Shown: positions 20,486 to 32,484 of the stretch, one piece after another | How positions within the stretch are numbered: position 1 is the stretch's first letter | Layout of the letters: each line of letters opens with the position of its first letter | Assembly: GCA_035771165.1 (NCBI GenBank) | Contig: JAWNZC010000469.1 | Span: forward strand, 1,977,001-2,041,000 | From: Paragorgia papillata | Lineage: Eukaryota > Cnidaria > Anthozoa > Scleralcyonacea > Coralliidae | Reading direction: 5' to 3' | DNA: 64,000 nucleotides | Program-made: the position numbers and the translations under genes | Notes under the pieces: generated by a model | Seen by the model: only the letters and a program-made list of their open reading frames with translations | What the model was told of the DNA's origin: nothing | Database searches by the model: none

Positions 20486-22892
20486 ATGGCTACTTCTCCA
20501 ACCGACGCCGTTCCAGTTGATGAACTAGAATCCTTACTCACATGTTCCATTTGCTTAGAAACTTTGAACGAACCACGAACACTGCCTTGCTTTCACTCTT
20601 TCTGCAAAATCTGTTTAGAGAAGTTTGTAAAACGCCATCGTGAGGAAGCAGCTGGTAAAGAGATTGAAGTATTCAACTGTCCGACATGTCGGTCAGAATT
20701 TAATCTGAAACCAAAAGATGAAGTAGCAGGAATGGCGAGCAGTCATTTTATCAGAAATATGTTAGACGTCATGGCGATTCAACGACAAGCAAAGGTTTCG
20801 CAATGTTCTCATTGCCAAAAGCCAGCCGTTAGCCGATGTACAACTTGTGAGGTGTTCATGTGCGAAAAATGTCTCGCGTCTCACGAAATGTGGCAAGCCC
20901 TCAAGAAACACACTGTGTTATCAATAAACGAGTTGAGTCAACCTGAGAACGAAGCCAAGATCAGAGCAAAACTTTACTGCAAGAAACATGACAACAAGAC
21001 CCTTAAATTTTATTGCGAAACATGCAAAGAACTGATCTGTAGTCATTGTATGCTCTTGAATCACATCAAACAAAATCATTCATGTCTCTCGGTTGACGAA
21101 GTAGCTGAAAAACAACGAGAAGCATTACGATCAGGCTGTGCCACTTTAGACGAGAAGTTATCTGAGGCCAAGGAAGCACTGGAAGCCATTAGCAAGGTCA
21201 CACACTTCCTTGAAGAGAACGCCAAGAAGGTCAAGGCCAGAATCACTCAACAGAAAGAAGACATCTTGAAAAAAGTCGCGGAGAAGCTAGACGAGAAAGC
21301 TCAGCTTATGATTAACGAAGTAGACAAGATTTATAATGAAATGCACACAGATCTGAGCAAACAACAGGATGGCATAAAGAGTTATGTTGAGAAGGTGAAT
21401 AACTCAGTTGGTCTACCAAGGAGTCTTTTGGAGAAAGGCAGCATTGAAGAAGTACTTTCCTCTCAGAAGATGATTGAAGAAAATATTGAACATGTCAAGA
21501 ATGAGAGTCCAAAGAATTTGAAGCCTGTGCATGATGGCAAGATTGAATATGAAAGCAAGAAAATAGATGACTTGGATGTTGATGATATTCTGGAGAAATT
21601 GGGAGAAATAGGTAAGATCATAGAATGATATGATTACTGTAGAGGGAGGAAGCTAATTAGAGGAATGGGGCTTATTAGAGGGAGAGTGGCTTAGAGAGGG
21701 GGGGGGGGGAGTTTGGGTAATTATAGGGAGGGGACTGATTAGAGAGAGGAGGCTAATTAAAGGAATGAGGCTTATTAGAGGGAGATGCTTACTTAATTTT
21801 CCAAGTCAGTAAGAAACAAATCCCAATTGTAACTGATTTTTTATTAATGAAGTTCATTATTGTAGACAGTGGTGTGTGTGTGTTGGGGGACCAAATATAT
21901 AGAGGATGGAGCTTATTTTTATGTTTTTCTTGAAAAAAAAACCCCCGCAGAAAGTCAATGATTATGATTATAAGAAATGAGAATTTTAAGATTGTGTAAA
22001 TTAATTCATGTTTAATTTTCATGTGTGACTTTATTTAGCTGATCATCCTATGCCTGGTGATTTATTGAATGACTCCATCATTCTAAAAGGGAAGAATGAT
22101 TATAAAAGTCAAATGAAAGAATGGTTGGATGATCAGTTTCAATGCCGTCTTTGTTATCGAGCTAGCAGAGATGGATGGCGTGGTCAAGATTTTCACAGAT
22201 GTTGTGACAATAAAGGACCTACAGTGACTTTAGTGAAAGTTGGAGATTATATTTTTGGTGGATATACAGACCAGAGCTGGGCAGGTAAATGATTTAGAAA
22301 ATGAAAATTTTTTTAAATAATTTTACAGACACAGTAAGCCAAACAAAATTGCTTGACATCAAAAATTTTCTCCATGTTATACCTTGATGAGTTTTGTTCT
22401 TAGAGGAATGTTAGCAAGAAATCTGTTAAAATAAAATAATAAGTCTGCAGCAGGCTTTTAGAACAATTAAGATCAATATATTTAATAAATCTGGGATGTG
22501 TTTGTCATTGAGTACACCTGTAAAAAAACTCAAATAGAACAGATTGTTATTGAGTAAACATTTTATATTTTATTTAAGGTCAAGGATATACACAGTCCAA
22601 CTCCTCCTTTTTGTTCTCACTACAAAATAAAGATAACTTGCCACCATTTAGATCAGTGGTTTATAGAAACAATCTAAATGCAATCTACAGCCGTCCTGAC
22701 TGTGGACCAACCTTTGGTGGAGGTTGTGATTTCTACATCAGTAATAACTCCAACCACAATCAACGCTCATACTCCAACCTTGGCCACACATACCAACCAC
22801 CACCAGGATACCAATACAATACTGAACAAACCAACTCTCTTCTGGCTGGAAGTCACAAGTTTACTCCAACTGAAATAGAAGTATTTTACTAA
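20486..22892 (+). CDS. TRIM-TLDc protein, gene C (three exons, intact, inverted copy)
   Basis: Exons 20486-21611, 22039-22284 and 22579-22892 join in phase 1 to give 561 residues. RING: C20, C23, C35, H37, C40, C43, C65 and C68. B-box 1: C107, C110, C118, C121, C126, C129, H133 and H142. B-box 2 is about 165-205. The coiled coil (type I, as in A) is about 209-320. The TLDc domain spans the last two exons, with CYRASRDGWRGQDFHRCCDN, FGGYTDQSW and a C-terminal EIEVFY. The in-frame TTG at 20477 is rejected as start in favour of the ATG at 20486. It is the only plus-strand copy. Intron 2 is only 294 bp, without the MITE found in all other copies, so it may keep the ancestral short form. Exon 3 is the most divergent of the six. 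The role is inferred: ubiquitin ligase with a TLDc effector domain. Confidence 0.87.
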
Positions 22893-23030
22893 TAGGTACT
22901 TCATCTTATGGAATATGGTGGTTCTGAGGTTAAGGTTTTCATTAGCGTTAGAATTGCATTATTGCAATCTGGCTAAGAGTAGGATTAGCAATAAGATTAA
23001 GATTATGAGTAGGAATTGGATTAGCATTAG

Positions 23031-23252
23031 AGCCTGGCCAAACGCTTTCAACATTTCATGCAACATCGTTCAACATTTTTGAACGCATGTTGAACGAAAA
23101 TTTGAACATGTTCAAATTTCGTTCAACATCATTCAACAACGTTCAACATCATTCAACAGGGTGGCCAAACGCCTTCAACATGTTGAATCACGGTTGAATT
23201 CAACAATGTTGAACGATGTTGAATGAAATGTTGAAAGCGTTTGGCCAGGCCT
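23031..23252. mobile_element. 222-bp MITE with TTCAACAT-rich interior
   Basis: AGCCTGGCCAAACGCTTTCA and its inverted copy (GAAAGCGTTTGGCCAGGCCT) mark the ends. TTAG lies on both sides, although the flank is itself TTAGGA-like, so the target duplication is uncertain. The interior is built of repeated GTTCAACAT and its complement. Confidence 0.75.
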
Positions 23253-23530
23253 TTAGGATATAATTAGGATGATGATTAGGAGTAGGATTAGCATTAGGAT
23301 ATAATTAGGATTATGATTTGGAGTAGGATTAGCATTAGGATATAATTAGGATGATGATTATGATTTGGAGTAGGATTAGCATCAGGATATAATTAGGATG
23401 ATGATTATGATTAGGAGTAGGATTAGCATTAGGATATAATTAGGATGATGATTATGATTAGGAGTAGGATTAGCATTAGGATTAGGATTAGGATTAAAGT
23501 TAGGTTTAGGATTAGGGCTAGCATTAGGTC
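23253..23530. repeat. TTAGGA-type minisatellite
   Basis: Irregular copies of GGATTAGCATTAGGATATAA and TTAGGATGATGATTATGATT run to about 23470 and then pass into TTAGGATTAGGATTAAAGTT. It resembles degenerate telomere-type repeats, but the core hexamer is TTAGGA, not TTAGGG. Confidence 0.8.
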
Positions 23531-23594
23531 GAGGGGCAGGATTGGTGTTAGGATTAAAGTTATGCCGGGAGTGTACTGATCATTGTATTCCATA

Positions 23595-23885
23595 AGAGAA
23601 ATTATTATATGTCTTGCGAGTCCGAACTGGCGTATTGAACGCTGATTGGCTAACGTGCGAGTCCGTACTTTACCGTACGGACTCGGTGTACGGACCCGCA
23701 CAAAAACAACATACAAAAAAAATTAAAAATTATAAAAATTAAAAATTAAAAAAAAAATAAATAAAAAAAAAAATAAATAAATAAATTATATTCTTAAAAA
23801 TTATAAAAAAAAATAAAAAAAATTATATTCTTAAAAATTATAAAAAAAAATAAAATAAATTATATTCTTAAAAATTATATTCTTT
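23595..23885. repeat. GAGTCCGTAC palindrome followed by A/T-only repeat
   Basis: ACGTGCGAGTCCGTACTTTA with TACGGACTCGGTGTACGGAC forms a short palindromic cluster (about 23656-23700). From 23712 to 23885 the sequence is almost only A and T, with three copies of AAATTATATTCTTAAAAATT. Confidence 0.75.
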
Positions 23886-24047
23886 TCAAAATGTTTTCCC
23901 TTTTGGTTGTTTTGTTGTCAATTATATCGAATCGCGACTATGAGACCGCTCAGCCTCCGCTTGCGCTGACGTGCAGGAAGACGTACTGTAGACGATCATG
24001 TTTTCTCTAAATTATTTCCCGTTGTTGTGGAGACATATAATAAATTC

Positions 24048-24252
24048 CTTATTAACCTCACAAGCTCGGTCCGTACGGGAAAATATTTTGCTTTCGATCT
24101 TTTGAGTACAGACCTCGCCCTTCGGGCTCGGTACGGGAAAATATTTTGCTTTCGATCTTTTGAGTACAGACCTCGCCCTTCGGGCTCGGTCTGTACTCAA
24201 AAGATCTCAAGCAAAATATTTTCCCGTACGGACCTCGCGCTCGGTTAATAAG
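24048..24252. mobile_element. Palindromic element ending in TTATTAACC / GGTTAATAA
   Basis: CCGTACGGGAAAATATTTTG with TTTCGATCTTTTGAGTACAG occurs twice in direct order, then once inverted (to CCCGTACGGACCTCGCGCTC). The ends TATTAACCTC and CTCGGTTAATAA are inverted. A relative with the same ends is at 26203-26352. Confidence 0.7.
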
Positions 24253-24587
24253 TACTTAGTATTACTCACAGTAGGCCAACCTTACGTTAGATTTGTAATT
24301 GTTATTGTTGTATTTGTTATATAAACTTGGAAAACGTTGCCGTGTTTTAACTTATAGTTGCGTAAATCATTAAAATAAACTTACTTTTGACAGTTCATCT
24401 CTCATGTTGTCTACCTTCAGTGAGTTGAAACTTGTAGCGGCAATAATTTCGAACAACGTTCAAACCTAGAGTGAGGTTGGTCTATCTGTGATTTACCAAA
24501 TAACGAGCTGACTATTCTAGCAAGGTTACAATATCAGAATATTTTATTAATACGAGAAATATCAGACCAGAGCCCAGTTGAATCAAC

Positions 24588-24840
24588 CTTAATAAGCCAG
24601 TTCGTAATCTGGACTGCGCATTAAAATGAGTTTTGCGTTGGGAGAAAACTTAATATTTCAATCCATAACATCAGGCTAACGCTGCAGGATTCATTTGCAT
24701 TTTCATTTACACTTGCAAATTCGTTATACTGAATATTCGTCATACTGAATCCCACAGCCTGATGTTAGGAATTGAAGTAAGTTTTATCCCGACGTAAAAC
24801 GCGTCATTTTGATGCGCAATCGCTGGCTTATTCCAGCCTA
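24588..24840. mobile_element. Foldback element around AATAAGCCAG
   Basis: The left arm (AATAAGCCAG, GCGCATTAAAATGAGTTTTG, AACATCAGGCT) pairs imperfectly with the right arm (AGCCTGATGTTAGGAATTGA, CATTTTGATGCGCAATCGCT, CTGGCTTATT). There is no open frame between them. Confidence 0.65.
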
Positions 24841-24885
24841 AGTTCTAACGTTCGACGTTGAATCTATTCAAATGTATTGTCTTAA

Positions 24886-25360
24886 AGTGCACATGAAACG
24901 AAAATTAAGTTTGTCTTATTTGAAAGAACACTAAAAATGATAGAGTAACATCTTTTGCAGTTTTTCGTTTCCTTGCTTCGTTCTTGAGATATTTCAGTTT
25001 GTTTGATATGCAAATTAAACAACTTGACGTCACATGTGAATAACGAGTTATCAGAGAAGGTTATATATCTTTGCTATTATCAAACATAATCACTTGAAAA
25101 TTCTACATGTTTGGCGTTGTGAGAGAAACACACGCACGCGCTTCCTTCGAGTTAAGTTTGGTTTGATAATAGCAAAGATATATAACCTTCTCTGATAACT
25201 CATTATGCACATGTGACGTCAAGTTGTTTAATTTACATATCAAACAAACTGAAATATCTCAAGAACGAAGCAAGGAAACGAAAAACTTCAAAAGATGTTA
25301 CTCTATCATTTTAAGTGTTCTTTCAAATAAGACAAACTTAATTTTCGTTTCATGTGCACT
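24886..25360. mobile_element. 475-bp foldback MITE with TTAA target sites
   Basis: Arms of about 210 bp begin AGTGCACATGAAACGAAAAT and end with the inverted copy ATTTTCGTTTCATGTGCACT, with only a few mismatches. TTAA stands on both sides (24882-24885 and 25361-25364), the target of piggyBac-type transposases. The arms contain TTGACGTCACATGTG. A diverged half-arm is at about 25690-25815. Confidence 0.85.
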
Positions 25361-25679
25361 TTAACATCAGAAGTTAGAAATTAGGCGAGACGTTAACGTT
25401 TGTGCAACTGGGTCCCTGTCTTTTATCAGTAATATATCATACACGAGAGTGTTTCCTCAGGATATGCAAACACCGAGAAATGAGGATTGAAAAACGAGAC
25501 GATATAGCCAGGTGTTTTTAATAAACTACGACGTGTTTGGATATCCTGCATGGTGAAACACTCTTCCGAGTATTTGATATAGCATCTCAAACAAATCAGA
25601 GGTGAACATTTTTAATTTATGTAATTTCCACTGCATTCGTCACACTGGTATTTTAAATTAAACTCATGACGTATACAGT

Positions 25680-25815
25680 GGGTTATTTGCATATCAACAA
25701 ATCTTAATTTCTCAAGAACGAAGTGAGATATGGAAAAACTGTATAAGATGTTACTTTTTCATTTTAAGAATTACTCCAAATAAGACAAACTTCATTTTCA
25801 TTTCATAGAGAACTT
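25680..25815. mobile_element. Diverged single arm of the TTAA foldback family
   Basis: TTTGCATATCAACAAATCTT, CTCAAGAACGAAGTGAGATA, AAGATGTTACTTTTTCATTT and CAAATAAGACAAACTTCATT follow the order of the right arm at 25225-25355, with many substitutions. Only one arm is recognisable. Confidence 0.6.
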
Positions 25816-25968
25816 ATTCTGTGATTGGTAATAAAATCTTATGTTATATTATCAGTGTAGTTACGTTTAGACTAGAAATTCTTTGATGTATTTTTTACAT
25901 TAAATAATTAATTTTGTATTTTTTACATTAAATAAAAAAACTATTTCCGATTCCGATTTCTAAATCTG

Positions 25969-26036
25969 ACAGCCAAGCAGGTTGAAAATACGAGGCGAAT
26001 TCGAGGGTGTTTTTTTTTGTAACCAGCTTGGCTGTG
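25969..26036. mobile_element. Short inverted pair CAGCCAAGC / GCTTGGCTG
   Basis: TCTGACAGCCAAGCAGGTT pairs loosely with AACCAGCTTGGCTGTGTTTA around a poly-T stretch. It is probably a small MITE remnant. Confidence 0.45.
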
Positions 26037-26202
26037 TTTAGACGTCGGAAGAAGAACACTAACCAGTGTTGGATATAGTTTAATCAGCTTATCAAACGAA
26101 TCTCTATCTCTACCTAAAAGTTTCCTAAATTTGGCCGTAATTTTCTTTCCATTTCTAAATACTAATTAAGTATTGATTTCTTTTGAATTTTTTTCATGAA
26201 TA

Positions 26203-26352
26203 AAGGCTTATTAACCGAGTTCGAGGTCTGTACGGGAAAGTATTTGCCTGAGGTTTTCGTACAGACCGAGCGACGAAGGAGCGAGGTTTGTGCGAGAGAA
26301 ACCGAGGGCAAATACTTTCCCGTACAGACCGAGAAAACGAGGTTAATAAGCC
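26203..26352. mobile_element. Palindromic element, second copy of the GGTTAATAA family
   Basis: AGGCTTATTAACCGAGTTCG, then GTCTGTACGGGAAAGTATTT, is mirrored by AAATACTTTCCCGTACAGAC, then GAGGTTAATAAGCCTTTTAT. The arms are about 55 bp with a short GC-rich core. It is related to 24048-24252. Confidence 0.8.
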
Positions 26353-26359
26353 TTTTATT

Positions 26360-28960
26360 ATATGGCTTTTGGTTTGTTTTCTTATCTGTTTTTAGTTCTA
26401 CGTTTGTCTTGATCATGTGTCGCTGTTCACTTTAGTTCTTACTTTTGAGCTTGTTCGTTTCGCTTCATGTTTACACCTGTTAGGCTTTTATTTTTCGCGC
26501 TTTTAAATAAGAAGTTTTTATAAAAAGAAACACTGATGTTTCAGGACGTATTATTGTTCAAAAGTTTCCAACGAATATATCTAATTCGCTTTTATTTTCA
26601 TTCAAATCAACTCAGTAATTTTCCCGCCAAAACTTGCAGGTCATTAAAAAGGACGTAATGCCCTCTCACAGTGCCGAGAGGGCATCACGGCTTTTTCCGG
26701 ACCTCTCAGCAACCAATCAGCGTGCGCCGTTTGGCGCAATGACCCGAAAACAAGACCAGCCATATAATAATTATTTATTAATGAGTTTGAGAAATTCTTG
26801 TGACGATTGTGAATTGGAGAAAAATCCAGAATCCATTGCACTATACTATACGTTAACGTTACATATCTTTTATTCTTCTTCTGTCGTTTTTTACATGGTT
26901 CTTTAAGCAATATACATACACTGCATGTCCAACAGCGTGGTCCGTATCGCCTTTCCATACGCAACATAGCCGGAGGCTAATTGCGCTTTTTATTCAAATT
27001 TCCTTCTATATAAATCTCTCCCTCATTCTTCAACAATACATTACATGACTTTAACTCCTCTGTGGTTCCCATTAACTACACTCAAACTTATAAAAAAAAT
27101 TGTGATAACCCCGTAGCGAAAGGAGAGAGCTCATCCAAGCTCGCCACATTGTGTAGTTTCACTGTGACTGACAGCGACATTCCTAAACGCCACGTGTTAA
27201 GCTTATAGTCGAAGAGAGCAAATTCTTATGCCAGTTGACTGCAAGCTTTTACTTTTCCATGTGTATAGCCTTTTACTCACTCATCCCCCACATACCCTCC
27301 TACATCCAAGACACTACTGACATTCTCAAACGAACATTCTCTCTTAATAACAACTCACCTACTGATTTAATACTTATTACTATGATGTCAACAGCTTGTA
27401 CGCAAACATATCAAATGATGAAGGCATATTTAAGCCTGCATTGATATGCTTAAGATACACAAAATAGTTGACATGCATCAACACAAAACACATTACTTAT
27501 AAACCTCGACATTTACTTACATCCAACAATTTACTAATATGCCTACATAATCCCACAACTACCCCTAGGGACAATGACTATCCGCCTTTCCATCAACCTC
27601 GTACCCAGGGTCTTATCTCCGCTGCGCTGCGAAAAGACCCTGGTTGGGGCTGGTCACGTGTTTCGAGGGCGAAAGTATAACTTACTGGGGGTGGGTAATT
27701 TTGAAACGTGGCCGAAACTGAATCACGCAGACAATGTTTTTAATTATAATCTGATTTACAGTATTTTATTGTGACAAGATATGAAGGTGTACGTTAATTC
27801 TCAAGAAAGCCAGACTGCATGCCCAAATCGATGTTTATTCACGTCGCTTTCCTCAGTGTTGTGCGATACTGTATATAAACTGTCCGTAGAAACAGAAGTC
27901 GCCGTCCTGATTGAAGCCTCTAATAAGTCTCGATTTGCTTTTACGTGTAAATCTCTTCAGTTGATTAGCGTCTTGGGTTTTATTCGTCAAAGTCTGCCCG
28001 AATACACCGCCAATTTTTCGTTAGCCGTTTTGTGTCCCGCCGCTTCGCCTTTGTTGTTTTTATTGTGGAAACTGTCAATGTTTTCAAGCGTTAAGTTTTG
28101 CTTCGTTTCTGTCTGTTTGCCTTTATACGAAATGTTTGCCTAAAAGACAAAGACAGTATCAATAAACTATGAAGATTTAGAATACAGGAGCAAAGTAATA
28201 CAAATGCGCCTGAGTTGTTTACGGAGTCGCAAGAACGAAAAATATATAATTTAATACGTTGGCTGAAGCGAAGTAAACATATTTATTAAAATATACTATT
28301 TAAACGTTGCTCATGCATTAATTTAGATCTTTCGAAATTTAACGTTTATAACGAAGTATTCTCCATAATTTAGGAAATTTTGCGCTGGTTCAGTGGTAAC
28401 TTTGTTTGTAATACTAGTATATTATTATACAGTGACAAGAAAATCATTGAACAAGCTAGCAACAACGTTCAGCGCGCGATATAATATTAAATACTGTGAA
28501 ATGCTAACAAAAATAAGTAAAACGCGATACTGAGAGCCAGACAACTTTAATGAAATTGAGTTGACAACATAAACTTGTGGCTCCTTTTATGATGAATGTT
28601 ATTAAAAGGTTAACTATATAGCGTTTTAAAAATCAGCAATATAGTTCAAGTATAAATGGCTACTTTACACCCGGCGGCCGCCGCTGCACGAAACGGCACG
28701 AAACTGTCGTTGTTGATACGATTTAGAAATCAATTTAAAGAAATAGTAAAAGTAATGAACTAACCTCTTGAAATTTCTAAAATAAGAGTCTAAAGCCTTG
28801 TTGAGTTGTTGACAGCTGCCATCCCAAGGTGTTAAATCTGTATGTGTATTCTGCGAGCCTTGGTCGTTCGGAGAGATGCAGTGGGATGATTTCCACGCTT
28901 TCGTTCGAATGGAGGTTCAAACGATTGTTAACCAAAATAATTTGTGAATTTCGCATAGTC
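26360..28960. other. No gene recognised; scattered repeat fragments
   Basis: Contents are a GC-rich palindrome around GCCCTCTCACAGTGCCGAGA (about 26660-26690) followed by CATCACGGCTTTTTC, a MULE-like terminal fragment (27594-27672), and AT-rich sequence. The open frame at 27781-28143 (120 codons) has no recognisable domain or splice partner. CGGCGGCCGCCGC at about 28672 is a GC-rich island of a few bases. Confidence 0.45.
27594..27672. mobile_element. Terminal fragment of the CCTCGTACCCAGGG family
   Basis: CCTCGTACCCAGGGTCTTAT, then AAAGACCCTGGTTGGGGCTG and GTCACGTG, matches the terminal repeat of the complete element at 63095-63968. Only one end is present. Confidence 0.65.
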
Positions 28961-28967
28961 TCACAAC

Positions 28968-29960
28968 CACTACCATCATCACAACCACTACCATCATCAC
29001 AACCACTACCATCATCACAACCACTACCATCATCACAACCACTACCATCATCACAACCACTACCATCATCACAACCACTACCATCATCACAACCACTACC
29101 ATCATCACAACCACCATCACAACCACTACCATCATCACAACCACTACCATCATCACAACCACTACCATCACAACCACTACCATCATCACAACCACTACCA
29201 TCATCACCACCACTACCATCATCACAACCACTGCCATCATCACTACCACTACCATCATCACTACCACTACCATCATCACAACCACTACCATCATCACAAC
29301 CACTACCATCATCACTACCACTACCATCATCACAACCACTACCATCATCATAACCACTACCATCATCACCACTACCATCATCACAACCACTACCACCATC
29401 ACAACCACTGCCATCATCCGCCACTACCATCATCAAAACCACTACCATCATCACAACCACTACCATCATCACAACCACTACCATCACAATCACTACCATC
29501 ACAACCACTACCACTACCATCACAACCACTACCATCATCACAACCACTACCATCATTCACAACCACTACCATCATTCACAACCACTACCATCATCACAAC
29601 CACTACCATCATCACAACCACTACCATCATCACAACCACTACCATCATCACAACCACTACCATCACAACCACTACCATCATCACAACCACTACCATCACA
29701 ACCACTACCATCATCACAACCACTACCATCATTCACAACCACTACCATCATTCACAACCACTACCATCATTCACAACCACTACCATCATCACAACCACTA
29801 CCATCACAACCACTACCATCATCACAACCACTACCATCATCACAACCACTACCATCATCATCATCACAACCACTACCATCATCACCACTACCATCATCAC
29901 AACCACTACCATCATCACAACCACTACCATCATCACAACCACTACCATCATCACCACTAT
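28968..29960. repeat. CCATCATCACAACCACTA microsatellite, about 1 kb
   Basis: An 18-bp unit CCATCATCACAACCACTA is repeated with loss or gain of single ATC triplets. The array lies immediately before the shared 3' flank of unit D, at the same place as those before E (44425-44835) and F (52975-53810). Long open frames on both strands (SQPLPS, HHNHY, DDGSGC, MMVVVV) are artefacts. Confidence 0.97.
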
Positions 29961-32484
29961 TCTCTCCATAACCACCAGTATCATTACCATCACCGTAATT
30001 TATTGACATACTTTATTGGTATACCGAATCTTGTTATTAAATCAAAAACTCTATTTAATATACAATTAAGAACTACCCTAAGCCAAAATTTAATTATTTA
30101 CAAGAGTGACAATGCTTGCACAGTTCATGATTTAATATCCCTATAAGTAATTGTTGTTTTTTAATATTTTTACAGTAAATTACAAAAAAAATGCTAGATC
30201 ACTAAGGAATTTTGTCAGTAACCACAACAAAATCTACCTAACTTCTGAAGTTGAAAGAAACGTAAACGTGTTTAAAAATAAGCCGTTAAAATGTTGTTTT
30301 TCAACTTCGTAAAAACATATAACAAACTGCGAGAAATGCCTCTTAACAGACTTCAGTTAAAGTCAAATAATTTTCCAAAAGCCTTCTGGAGGAATCGCGT
30401 TTTCCGTTCGCGATATTTTTCAATTGGTGCTCTCCTTTTGAAATTTCTAGATCCGCTCCTAAGAGCTTTAGTTTGTGATGTTTTCTGTGTGCTGTTGCAC
30501 TGTTTTAAATTTTTGTTAAACTTTCTTTTTTCTTTTTTTTTTCTTTTTCTTTACTCTGTAAGAGTTAGAACTGGGATTATATAGAGTAAGGGTTATAAGA
30601 CAACGTTTTAGGGTTGGTTGGGATAAGATTTTGTTCAACGACATGACCTAGGTTCTTTATAAGCGTAAACAATTGAGTGCTGCGTACGTAGTGTTTTGGA
30701 TAATAGTAAAGTGAAAAGGTAGCAAACTGCCGAGATTTCACAAACGAAATACTGACGTTTCGAGCGCAGCCCTGCATCAGAGTTTACTTAAGAAAACTGA
30801 TAAAGGGTTCCACTCGAACTGACATCAGTTATTCGTTACTGTCATAAAAGGCTCTGCTCGAAACATCAGTTTTTCGTTTTTAAAATCTCGTCAGCTTGCC
30901 ATCTTTTCGTTTTATTAATCCTGTTTTCCAGTCATCGCAGAAACTGGCTTGCAGCTCGCAGCGAGTACTTGCATCTAATTAAAAAGAAGTCAGAGTGAAA
31001 AACAAGCACTGTGAGTTAGTTTGAATTAGATGTAAGTACTCGCATTGAGCTGCGAGTCAGTTTCTGCCATGACTGGAAAAGAGGCTTTATAGGTTCTGCT
31101 TAGTCTGCTTCGCAGAGATCTCTTCGGCTCCAACACAAGGAATAGCAAGTTTAGAATATAGAGGGCCTTATAGGCAATGTAGAAAACTAGAAATACAAAT
31201 CGAAAATGTTTAAAAGGTTGGTGTACTGCTGAATTGAAATACTCATTAAGGAGGACTAGCGTTTTTAGCGTAGGTCCTTCGTCAAAAAGATATTCGTACT
31301 GAAATAAACGTTATACAATATTCTTTTAAATTTCACTACACTATTTCTTTCTCTCCATCCCCCCCCCCCCCCTCTCTCCCCCCCTCTCCCTCTCTCTCTG
31401 ATGAAGGATCTTCGCTCAAAACGGTTAGACCTGCTTCGTGAGTATATTTCAGCTGTATTCCAACTTTTTAAAAGAATCCCCCGACTGTTTGAACAAGTAG
31501 ACATCAAAATGTTGGCAATGTCGTCTATCTTGAAAATGCGTTGAATTTTATCATTTTACCATTTTGAATGAAGACGTGAAATGGCTGGAAGCGAAGAGCA
31601 GCATGACTACTAGACGTGATTGTTGAAAAAGATTATATTTCGATGGCTTCAGACTGACTTTTTCTCATAATAAGAAGCATAATGACCTTTTGATTTAAAA
31701 CTGATCTAAGATTAGAGAATTAGGATTAGAGGGTTAGGATTAGTATTGTCACAATGTCACTGTGAGGTCAATAAACCAATTTCTTGCCTGGTTGTTTTCG
31801 TGTTTTATTCAACTCTTTTTCGTCGGTGGATATTCCCAGTGAGGAGTAAAATCGTCTGGCGTTAGCCCAGAGTAAAATACGTAAGACTTGAGAGTCGAAT
31901 GCCGCTTAGAAATGGTTAAGAGAAAGGTGTGAAAGTTAACTTTCTTCCCTCTAAAACGTTTTCCAATGTAGATTTGTGCTTCCTTCTAGTTCCTTGCATT
32001 GCTCTAGTGTCAGTGCTGATAATTGAAAAGTTTTGGGGTTTTTAACATTTGCAGCGTGTCTGTATCTGCCATCCGGAGAAAAATTAGATTTACCGTAAAA
32101 AGTGGAAACTTTTCATAGCTTTTTCCTATCAGGTCACGTCAAATGTTGATGTTCCAGACTTTTAGTTTTAGATAATTTAAAAAAAACCAAAAAACATTAG
32201 AAATATCCGATCTAGCAGTCATTGACAGTCATGCTACTATTTAGTTTGACGTCATTTGACGTCATTATTCAAGATGGCGCCACTCGTGGTGAAATTAGCT
32301 TATACTCGCGCATAATCTTTTTGAAAAGTAAATTATTTTTAAATTTCTTACAAGGCATTTTCAAAATAGACGAAGACGTTGACAACATTTTGATACAAAC
32401 TTGTTCAAATAGTCGGAGATGCCTTTTGACATTTTCGATTGGATTTTGATATGAGCGTGCGTAATGTGTTATCAGCGGTATTAC

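Noticed and set aside
23440..23530. Interstitial telomere sequence
   Set aside because: The unit is TTAGGA with irregular TTAGCA and ATATAATTAGGA variants, not TTAGGG arrays. It grades into a local minisatellite.
27781..28143. A 120-codon frame as a possible gene
   Set aside because: There is no recognisable domain, no splice partner and no conservation elsewhere in the window. Cysteine- and serine-rich low-information content fits chance.
28968..29960. CRISPR-like regular repeats
   Set aside because: The arrays have no unique spacers between repeats, and the genome is eukaryotic with introns. They are microsatellites.
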